The position numbers and the translations under genes were made by a program. 64,000 bases of DNA from Paratinospora sagittata (lineage: Eukaryota > Streptophyta > Magnoliopsida > Ranunculales > Menispermaceae): NCBI GenBank assembly GCA_035771175.1, contig CM069605.1, positions 21,344,288-21,408,287 on the forward strand, written 5' to 3'. Position 1 is the stretch's first letter, and each line of letters starts with the position of its first letter. This document shows positions 10,796 through 19,756 of the stretch, in pieces. The notes below the pieces were generated by a model. The model was not told the origin of the DNA. It saw only the letters and a program-made list of their open reading frames with translations, and did not search any database.

Positions 10796-11930
10796 CTATG
10801 TTGCTATGTAGTGACCCCATTGTTGAGTATTCACAGTTGTGGCTAGTTGCCCCATTTGAACCTCCAAATTCTTTATAGATGCCTTCTTTTCCATCATGAA
10901 AGGACCCAACATATCTTTCAAAGACGGCTTCGTCTCTTGAGCTTGATTGTAAAAAACGGGTGGAGGTTGCAATGTATTCCTCGTGTTGGCATAGGAGAAG
11001 TTCTCATGATTTATGATGCTTGGGTGGTATTGATTTGGGACTCCTTGATTGCTTTTACAGTTGTACCCCCGATTGTTGATGTATTGAACTTCCTCATGTG
11101 CTTCATGCCCCAAAGAACTCGTACGTAAAGCCACCGCCTTTTCAATAGACGGTTGTGCACTTTGAGCAGTAAGCACAACAAGTTGTTTGGCAATACCTGA
11201 CATTTGCGCAGACAGAGATGTGAATGGATTAACTTCATGTAGACCGACCACCTTCTTTACTATAGATCTTACACCCGGAACCTCATAGGTATTGGTAGCC
11301 ATATCCTCCAACAAAGTGAATGCCTCTATGGCTGTTTTTGTCAAAAGTGACCCACCGACCATCGCATCAACCAATGTCCATGTAGAGAATGTCATCCCAT
11401 TGTAGAACAATTAAAGCTTTAGCCAATCTTGGAGTTTGTGTTGAGGATACTTCCTCAAGAGTTCTTTAAATCTATCCCAAGCCTCATACAAAGATTCCAT
11501 CTATACTTGCTTAAATTGCCCAATCTCAGCTCATAGTTGGGTGGTTTTGGCGGGTGGAAAGAACTTTTAAAGGAATTTTTGTACCATCTCTTGCCACATT
11601 GCAATGCTCTCCGCTGCAAAGATTGCAACCATGCTCGTGCTTTGTCCCTTAGAGAAAAAGGGAACAATCTTAGTCGTTTGGTGTCCACAGTAACACCATT
11701 CATCTTCACTGTATCACACATTGCCAAGAAGATGGTGATGTGGATAGTAGGAACTTCAGTAGGCAATCCCCCATACTGATGTTGTTGCACTATCGAGATC
11801 AATGTCGGTTTCAGCTCAAAGTTGTTCGTCTTGATAGGAACACGAACTATACTTGAATAGTTCTCATTAATAACCGACTTGAAGTAGTCTCTCAAGGTCA
11901 ACTAATTTTGCTCGTCCGCCATTGCTTCAA
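10796..11930 (-). pseudogene. gag: A gag, broken
   Basis: The N-terminal part (11901-11455) has TLRDYFKSVINENYSSI, FELKPTLISIVQQHQYGG and RLFPFSLRDKARAWLQSL, the retrotransposon gag core of Athila elements. It then shifts frame into degenerate sequence (about 11560-11455). The second part (11410-10796) has FYNGMTFSTWTLVDAMVGGS, YEVPGVRSIVKKVVGLHEV and LEVQMGQLA. An in-frame TAG sits just upstream of TLRDYF where relatives have Gln. No zinc knuckle is seen, as is normal for this group. Confidence 0.82.
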
Positions 11931-12163
11931 TTTCTCTTCTTCTCTCTTGCCTCAATCTTCCAAGAGTACGTTCAATCTCGGGATCAAATACTCGATATCT
12001 ACTTCAAAACTCTTGCCCTTTGCATAAACTCTTGAAATCCTATAAAATAGAAACAAAGAAATAAACGAAGTATAAAGTAGTAAAACAAAAATAAACAAAG
12101 AAAGAAAAATTCAGAAAATAAAATCTAAATTACTAACACAATAGTAGTGAAAACTAGTAATTA

Positions 12164-12181
12164 TCCCCGGCAACGGCGCCA
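12164..12181 (-). other. A primer binding site (tRNA-Asp type)
   Basis: The minus strand reads TGGCGCCGTTGCCGGGGA, the standard Athila/Tat primer site, six bases inside the LTR. It is the cleanest copy in the window. Confidence 0.9.
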
Positions 12182-12187
12182 AAAACC

Positions 12188-13640
12188 TGTTACACGCAAA
12201 ACCGCAAGCGTACGGTGTCAAGTTATAGTATAGTCTGATAAGATATCGAGTATTGTCGTCAGGGATATTTACTACACTAGCTACCACGTTTTAACCCTAA
12301 TTTTATCTAGAAAACCAATTTCAAATGATTGAGTAATTAAAACAACAATTAAACTAATTAACTATTAACTAATAACGCAATGAAATTCAGATATGAAATC
12401 AATAGAGAATATACTAGAGATTCGATGTCACCTCATTCTCAACTATGTCTTTATATATATATATATATATTCTTATTAAATCAGTTCCTTATCTTATAAG
12501 TCAGAAATCCTAATCTTTCTAATTCCCTCGTTTGAAGCAAAACTAGAGCATATTATTGTTGTCTTGGTTTAACTCCTTCGATGAAAACCAAAAACAATAA
12601 TAACTCATTAAGATCTATGATTTCCACCTAACAACTTCAAAAGTTCTCGATCTCCTTGTGAATCTCACGATAGCTTAGGTTATACTTTTCCACATTCCAA
12701 CCCAAGGTACCCTCTTTTGGAGAATCTACCTTGAGTCTATGATTAATCAATCCGTGATCGAGGGATCAAAGGCATTACACTCAAAAAAGTATAAATAAAC
12801 TAAGAAATTAATAATAATCAAGAAATAAAAGCTAAGACATAGTATCAAGCTTGGATCAATCTACACTTCTAGAAGGAGGCTTTAGTTCATAACTAAAGAC
12901 ATAAAAATAATAAATAATGGTTCAAACATAAATTTGAAGAAAGGAAAACAAACTAGAATTGGTGTAGAGACTTTTAATAATCTTCAATGCGAATCTTCTC
13001 TTCTAGCCCGTTCCAGCTGTCTAACCTTCGTTCTCTTCTCTATCTCCCAATGTGTTGTCCTTGAAAAACCCTAAAGTTTGATATATAATAGCCCCCTTTA
13101 GTCATCCAAATTATCATTAGAAGTCCTCTGAATTCCAAATTGCCCGAGTTCCTACAACTAGAAACGCCCCTAGTGCCACGACGCTAACTCATCTAGTGAT
13201 GAAGCACTCCGTTAAGCCTTCTTCTAGCGCCACGGCGCTCAGTGTATTAGATTACAGCGCAGCGGTGCTGCATTCAAGCGCTGCGGTGCCCAGAAGCATC
13301 ACTCTTGTGTGCATTTCTGTTGACTTGGGTTGGGTTCTTGGTTTCATTCACTTCTTGACTTGGGTTCTTCATGAATCATCATCTAGGCTTCTCATATGTT
13401 GTGTCCATCATTCATGCTCACTTACACACATCTAAATACCTACAAAACAATGCAGAACAAGTAATTAAAACACTCAAAACATAAATTAATCCAGCATATA
13501 AACTAACAAACTGAAATAATGCATAAAAACCAATGTATTCCTAAACTAACAAATGCATCAAAACTAACATAAACACACTAAACCAATGTATAAAATATCC
13601 TAAAACATGCCCTAAAACCTATCTAAATATGTAACTATCA
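12188..13640 (-). repeat. A 5' LTR (1,453 bp)
   Basis: On the minus strand it starts TGATAGTTACATATTTAG and ends GCGTGTAACA. It has a GC-rich palindrome cluster (about 13170-13300) upstream of a TATATA box at about 13080-13088, and a run of TA repeats at 12452-12470. The terminal sequences match the LTRs of N, M and J. Confidence 0.85.
12452..12470. repeat. TA microsatellite
   Basis: About nine TA units inside the LTR of A. Confidence 0.8.
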
Positions 13641-13802
13641 GATCCCGAGGATTCAACAGGTCAAAGCATGGTACAGAGACCTAACTACTCACATCCTGAG
13701 CCAATTGATGGAAATCGCAGATTAAGCATTGGCTCTTAGGGAGACAACAATCAAGACAACTACTTGAATTTCAAGGGCAAAATTTTTTTAAGGGGGGTAG
13801 AG
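13641..13802 (+). mobile_element. C: 3' internal end and polypurine tract
   Basis: Flanking sequence to the right of A. It ends TTTAAGGGGGGTAGAG (polypurine tract, about 13785-13802) directly before an LTR start. The preceding TTTCAAGGGCAAAATTTT is a decayed form of the chromovirus pre-LTR motif seen in P and T1. No coding domain is left; upstream parts of C are absent from the window. Confidence 0.6.
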
Positions 13803-13879
13803 TGTAAAACCCATGGTGTAGAAAAAAAAAGATTTTAGAACGTTCTGGCATGTCAGAATGTTCTGCCTGCCTCCACCTC

Positions 13880-13887
13880 TATAAAAG
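13880..13887 (+). promoter_or_regulatory. TATA box of C LTR promoter
   Basis: TATAAAAG is followed by a long pyrimidine-rich stretch, typical of the start of transcription in plant LTRs. Confidence 0.55.
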
Positions 13888-14545
13888 GGAGTCCCCTCCC
13901 CCTCATTTCTCTCCCTCTCCCTTTTAGAGACTCTCTTGTTGATGTAACTACTCTCACCCTATTTTGTTTTGACGATTACAAACAACATACTTGTGATCTC
14001 TAATCTCTTTGACGTAATTATTTCAGAGCTAACTAGTTATATCAGATGGATTCAACTACTGTCAAAGCATGCGGAAGGAACAAAATTGTACGAAGATTCG
14101 AGAGCTTCATGGTTGTATTTCTCATTTAGAATCTTAGTGTTGTAGAGTAACATTTACATGTTTCAATCGCTATATGATTTGTATCTTTTCGAAAATCATA
14201 TATATAGTTTATCATACTCATGCATATAGACTATTATAGTATTAACCATGCATGCACACACATTAGTATGATAATTATGCAATCACACTTAGTTAAAATT
14301 GCTTATCATGCTAATTTTTTCCAGTGTTTAACATGCATTAAATTTACCAACTTTGCATGGTTTCATCTTTTTACGTCTACTATTTTGAATGTCTTAATCA
14401 TATGCTTAGTTGATTGATTTACACTTATTTAACTTGTCAATTATATTTTAATCTTGTCAAAAATTGTTTTTAAAGTTAATCTATGTATTTGACAATGTCC
14501 TAATCTGATTATGATAAAAACAATTGAGTTTCTTTCACTTCATAG

Positions 14546-14884
14546 GGAAGGAACGCGTTTCTCTCTTATGGAATGCGCTCCTGAGCATTTTCTCAAGACT
14601 CAGTATTTTTTTATCAGAGTTTAAGGAATGCGGTCCTTCTAAGAGGAACATGCTCATATGATTTTTCCAAAGAGTCAGAATTTTCTGATCAGGAAAAGAG
14701 GAACATGCTCCTGTTGTTAAGGCCAAAATAGGAAAGTTTATAGAGATAGTGGTTCTCGACGAAGGAACCCATTCCTATGCCAAACGGACAAATTGGGGAA
14801 CGCACACCTTAATTGGAGGGAAGTATGAGATTTTTCAGATTTTAAAGCAAAAACGTGCTTCTTCCTTTAGGAATGCGTTCCTGT
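14546..14884 (+). promoter_or_regulatory. Array of about nine GGAACGCGTTCC-like palindromes upstream of the B1 TATA box
   Basis: Copies near 14547, 14571, 14625, 14651, 14699, 14763, 14795, 14851 and 14871, for example GGAATGCGCTCCT and GGAATGCGTTCCT, are separated by AT-rich spacers. The last ends about 20 bases before the TATA box. B2 has the same array with better preserved CGCG cores (40015-40272). Likely U3 enhancer elements; this is inferred from position. Confidence 0.6.
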
Positions 14885-14903
14885 GCCTCGATGTGGTATT
14901 TTT

Positions 14904-14911
14904 CTATAAAT
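14904..14911 (+). promoter_or_regulatory. TATA box of the B1 LTR, inside an inverted repeat
   Basis: CTATAAATACC lies in the inverted repeat GTGGTATTT...AAATACCAC (about 14893-14916). B2 is identical at about 40286-40309. Confidence 0.65.
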
Positions 14912-15829
14912 ACCACACTTGCTCATTTAAAGAACAACTTTTGCAAAAACTAAATAACTTGTGCATTTTTCATCTTAGCATTTCTACAAGTCCAAGACAA
15001 GTTCTTGAGCGATTTTAAACCTCTTTTACAGCAAAAGTTCACCTACATTTGATCTATTGATTCATACTTCCGAAAAGTTCTCCAAATTTTTCAAAACTTT
15101 GTGAAACTTGTATGTTCCCATTGAGCAAGTGTTCAAGACGTTTTTGAGTGTTATCTACATATCTTGTTGTGTCTTGATCATTCTTGAACGTGGTATCTCT
15201 CATCCAACATCACACTTGAAGAATCATTGAGCTTCAACCTTACCCAAAGTGGGGCAAAATTTCTTTAACATGATTCTTGTGATTTTGTTTGAGCAAATCA
15301 GTTTTGTGCTTAAGTAAATATCTTGAAAATTGATTTTGTTTTGATTGTTGTTCGTGAAACCTTATTTTGATCTTCATATCATTACATCTTGTTCAATGGT
15401 TTCATAAACATCTTGTAGTATCGATTCATGTGTTAAAGTTATATTATATTGAATCGATTTCATAGATCAATACTTGGTTTGCTTGAATCTTGATCATAAT
15501 CATTTATTCATTTAGGATCATCATTATGTATTCATTCTTGTGCCTTAAACATATCATTGTTAGAATCAATTTCTTGTTACATATGTATAATTGATTCTCG
15601 GTTTCATATCATATATATTTGAATCGATTGCATTTGAGAAAACCTATTTCAACACATCGCATCATTTAAATCATTGTGGTTGGAATAGTGGTGTCTACTC
15701 ATTCAAAATTGTAAGCTTAATATTGTTGAGAGTGTTGTAAAACATTTCTCTATATCTTTTGTAATCTTGATGTATTGTTGACGTGTTTGTAAACTTGGGA
15801 TTAATACTATATATTGTACGGCTCGTAAC

Positions 15830-16030
15830 CACTCCTGTACGTTGGTTATAGTGTGGCTTTCTAGCCAAGCCCTTGTGTAGGCTAGAGTGTGGCTTTCTAA
15901 CCGAGCCTTTGTGTTGGTTAGTGTGTGGCTTTCTAACTGAGCCCTTGTGTAGGTTAGTGTGCGTGGCTTTCTAACCAAGCCCCTATGTTGGTTAGTGTAA
16001 ACGGCTTCTAGTCACGCCCGTAAGTTGGCT
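15830..16030 (+). repeat. Minisatellite near the B1 LTR end (about 40-bp unit, five copies)
   Basis: The unit is like GTGTGGCTTTCTAACC followed by GAGCCCTTGTGTAGGTTA; each unit has short inverted arms (TAACC/GGTTA, GGCT/AGCC). B2 has a matching array at about 41215-41435. Confidence 0.7.
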
Positions 16031-16270
16031 AGCCAATAGTGTATTGAGAAATCCTGATCGTGGTGATTGGGTAGCGGACGTAGGTTCTAGGGGAACCGAA
16101 CCACTCTAAATCTCTGTGTCAAATTACCTTTCCTTCATTTGTTTAGTTTTGATTGTTAGCTACTACGCACTTCTATCTGTTTAATTATATTATCTGAAAG
16201 GTAATGCGAAAATTTGCCAAGTCCAATTCACCCCCCACCCCCCCTCTTGGACTATAATACTTGGCCAACA

Positions 16271-16700
16271 TCTTTTCCCTCTTTTTCTCTCTCTCTCTTT
16301 CTCTTTTTCTACTCACTCTGTTGTGTAGTGCGAAGCTGCTATTCTAGGTAAAGAACATTGATCTAGGAGCGTGTGAACTTGAAGGTGGGAACGAAACATA
16401 AGTTTGCGTATCTTATGACTTTTTATAAAGTTTTCATACATTTATGATTATGTCTGATATTCACTTAGACGACATTATTACAATCACCATTATGTCTGTT
16501 GTTCACTTAGACTATACCAGTCATGCTTGTACCATGACATATGGAATCAATGTGTTATGTCGTTACTATGCTAAATTAGCAATTAATTTAATTAGCTAGA
16601 CTCAGTCTTGTCCTTAGTAACTTTGAATAGTAAATGGGAGGCAGCTTGCTGCTCTAGAAGGCTTGGTATTTAAGTGGGACCATTGTAACCCCACTTCTCA
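16271..16700 (+). repeat. C LTR, second piece
   Basis: It continues the pyrimidine-rich leader of the C LTR after B1 and ends at solo LTR D. It is non-coding; nothing else is recognised. Confidence 0.6.
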
Positions 16701-18713
16701 TGTCATGACCTACTCTGTATGAGTAACGTCACGACCGGCACAAGATACCATAAATGTCATATGGCGACATACATACTACCCTGTTCGCCTCTCTCAATAA
16801 TTACATCCCAATTTTTTCCCAAAATTTTGACATAGTCTCCTTTATTTATTGATCATATCACAACTTGATTTACACAAAACAACTATTCACATATATTCAT
16901 TTTCATTCTCATTCATATCACAAACCTCAAGTCTCATAAATAACATTCCATACACCACTACCCATGTCATCATTCCCATCTATGTTTTACATATACATTA
17001 GATAGTGTTATTTACATGACTACAACTCAAAATAGTACTCAACATTCTCAAACATATACATACATTTGCTAAAAGTGAATGGATCTTCTACCGTTCACGA
17101 GCTTTCACTTTGCTTTTGGGGTCTGAACTTCAAATGTTTGAAAATAGGGTGAGCAACCACAGGTCAGTGAATATTTCTAACTATGACACCATATACGCAT
17201 TTAAAAGAACATGTGAACTAAACACATTCCAATCTCATTCAAAACATGTAAGCAACATTTCTCAATACATACATGCTTATAAAATAAATCAATGCAATAA
17301 CTTTCTTAATCAATGCACATTTCAACGAAATCATATCCATCTCCCTCCTGCAAGCAATAAAGTGGGACTTACCCCTTATTCACGTCTCAATAAGGGGAGC
17401 TACTCAGGCCTATATTTCCCAATTTCCACAATGATCCTTTAAAATTAAGGATTACCTCCCTAATTCAATTCAAGAACTACCGCTTGGACCATGAGTTTAC
17501 TCAATACTCATGCGGGACAGTCTACCGAAAAATGATCTCATGTTTTAACTTATTCTAGTAAGTATAGAACATTCTCCAATGTCAAATGTTTTCATGAATT
17601 CAATACAATGCATAAACATTTACATGCTTATAATTCATAACACCATTTCTATCATACAATGCCATAAATAAAAAACCAAAGTAAAGAAATACTCACAAAC
17701 AGGGGAATGCCTATTGTTCGACACACTAGCTGTTCACTCCCCGTACACTCAAATCACCAAATCAACCACTAATTCTAGTTTCAAATCATATACAATTGAT
17801 AACCAATCAATTCCCAGCTCAAATACTCTCAAAATACAAAGAAGACTTCTCCCAAACCCTCAACTTCTTATAGAAGCAAAGGTGGAGGTTTCTTTCGTAA
17901 AAAACCATATATTTTTGCGCAAATTCGAAGGTAATAACATCAATACTAACCACAAATGACTTACCTATCAATTGCACACAAAAATCCACATTTCGCGGCT
18001 CAAATCATGTTTCCCCAATCCACCAAATTTGTCGTTGAAAATCTATAAAAATGACATATGTTATACAACTCTTCGCAAGGAACAAAACTACGCACTATTT
18101 ATCGAAAACGAACCAAATCTTACAATGGATTCGTCAAACTGGTTATGTTTCCTCTTTCCCTTCGTTTTACTCTCTACTTAGCTTAGAATGACTGAAAATG
18201 AGCAGAAATTGTCTTTTAAAAAAGTTCAACCGCCTCACCGTCATTTTAAAATAATCTCTATCAAGCCGCTAGGAGCACACATCTCCTTCTCAGGAGTGCT
18301 CTTCAACGATGTCCAAAAATTCTTTTTCTTTTTGCTTTCCCATGAGAAGCACACTTCTCCTTTACAGGACCGCGCTTCTTACCAAATTCTGAAAATTGAT
18401 ATTCTTTAGAATCCGTCATGGAAGGGTGCTTCTCCCTTAAGGAGCGTGTTTTTTGCGAAACCCAAAAAATCATCTCTTTGGAATTCACCAAAAGAGTTTC
18501 TCCTCCAAAGAGCGCACTTCCTGCATTCCAGATTTAAAATTTTACTAAATCTAGGATGTTTTATGATACCACTAGCATCCTAGCGTACCATGGCCTTACA
18601 ATACATGTATTTTTACTATTCTAAGGCCAATACACCTAGGTATAGACATATAAATGCGTCTTACAATACGTGTGAGTAAACATTTACATTTCACCAATTT
18701 ACGGGGTGTTACA
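16701..18713 (-). mobile_element. D: solo LTR of a chromovirus-type element, antisense (2,013 bp)
   Basis: Read on the minus strand it starts TGTAACACCCCGTAAATTGG and ends CCGGTCGTGACG...GTCATGACA, like the T1 LTR ends. Internal landmarks of the T1 LTR recur in order, including the CACTGANCTGT...GCTCACC motif (plus strand about 17146-17170) and the AAAATTTTGGG block (about 16808-16830). The flanks TCTCA and TCTTA are a decayed target duplication. ORFs of 60-110 codons inside it are chance frames. Confidence 0.75.
18271..18525 (-). promoter_or_regulatory. Palindrome array in the D LTR U3
   Basis: About eight inverted-repeat motifs such as AGGAGTGCTCTTC, GAGAAGCACACTTCTC, AGGACCGCGCTTCTT and AAAGAGCGCACTTCCT are separated by AT-rich spacers, 190-440 bases from the LTR start. 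They resemble the B1/B2 array although D is a Ty3-type LTR. Confidence 0.5.
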
Positions 18714-19112
18714 TCTTAGCCTGGGAACTAGTCTGGTTGAAAGCTATTCACTCTGTGAAGGTAATACTAGATGTCCAAATGATCCAGGTTGGTATGGCCG
18801 ATATTGATAGGCATCACTAGACGCTGCCAAATCATGCTCGATGTAAACCCAAGACCGAACCTTCACACACATATTTGTGCATTAGAATTATGCATGAAAG
18901 TTTGTAGACAACGTAACCACCTAGGGACGTAAGTCGCTCGAGGCCTATGGATTGATTACTGACGCATAAATGCCTACTTGATAGAGTCAACCTTAGGCGG
19001 TACATCTCTGCTCTACACTTCATTGTGACAATAAAAACGAGATGTAAAGACTGGGTTGTAACGTATTATTGATGTCATTCGACTATATGCAATTTTTTCC
19101 TGGAGATGGACG
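18714..19112 (+). repeat. C LTR, third piece
   Basis: It lies between D and B2 and resumes the C LTR after a TCTTA duplication. It is non-coding and otherwise unremarkable. Confidence 0.55.
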
Positions 19113-19756
19113 TGTTGATGTAACTACTCTCACCCGATTTTGTTTTGATGATTACAAACAACATATATGTGATCACTAATCTCTTTGACGTAGTTGTGCT
19201 AGTGCTAACTAGCTATATCAGATGGATTCAACTATATTGTCAAAGCATGTGGAATGAACAACATTGTACGAAGATTCAAGAGCTTCATGGTTGTATTTCT
19301 TATTAAAATCTTTGTGTTGTAGAGTAACATTTACATGTTCCATCCACAATACGATTTGCATCTTTTCAAAAATTATATATATAGTTTATCATACTCATGC
19401 ATATACACTATTATATTATTAATCATGCATGCACAGACATTAGTACGATAATTATGCAATCACACTTAGTTAAAACTATTTATCATACATATTTTTATTA
19501 GTGTTTAATATGCATTAAATTTATCAACTTTGCATGGTTTCCTCGTTTTATGTGTACTATTTTGAATGTCTCCATCATATGCTTAGTCGATTAATTTACA
19601 CGTATTTAACTTGTCAATCATATTTTAATCTTGCCAAAAATTATTTTTATGTTATTTACAATGTCCTAAACTCATTATGATAAAAGAAATCGGGTTTTTT
19701 TCACTTCACAGTGAAGGAATGTGTTTTTCTCTTAAGAAAAGCGTTGCTGAGCATTT

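Larger units (their letters stand above)
9394..13640 (-). mobile_element. A: pol-less Athila-type element, 3'-truncated
   Basis: On the minus strand the order is 5' LTR (13640-12188), tRNA-Asp-type primer site, gag, protease, a short degraded tail and a 3' untranslated stretch cut at 9394. There is no RT, RNase H or integrase between the protease and the 3' region. The 3' LTR is missing. The right-hand target site would be GATCC (13641-13645). Gag is of the Athila group (LRDYF, FELKPTL, QQHQYGG). Confidence 0.8.
13937..16270 (+). mobile_element. B1: solo LTR, Sirevirus-like Ty1 family (2,334 bp)
   Basis: It has TGTTG...CAACA ends. The last bases (CTCTTGGACTATAATACTTGG) complement the 'CCAAGAGGGGGGTGAATTGG' start typical of antisense Sirevirus LTRs. 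It is present a second time as B2. It contains a palindrome array, a TATA box and a tandem repeat near the end (separate entries). No internal region or primer site adjoins it, so it is a solo LTR left by LTR-LTR recombination. The clade call rests on LTR ends and on similarity to H, which sits next to an env-like ORF. Confidence 0.75.

Noticed and set aside
12188..13640. 13196-13435 ORF as a small secreted protein
   Set aside because: It overlaps the GC-rich palindrome cluster of the A LTR and has no counterpart in related LTRs.
17110..17442. 110-codon ORF as a possible gene
   Set aside because: It is inside antisense solo LTR D; the composition is non-coding and there is no matching frame in related LTRs.
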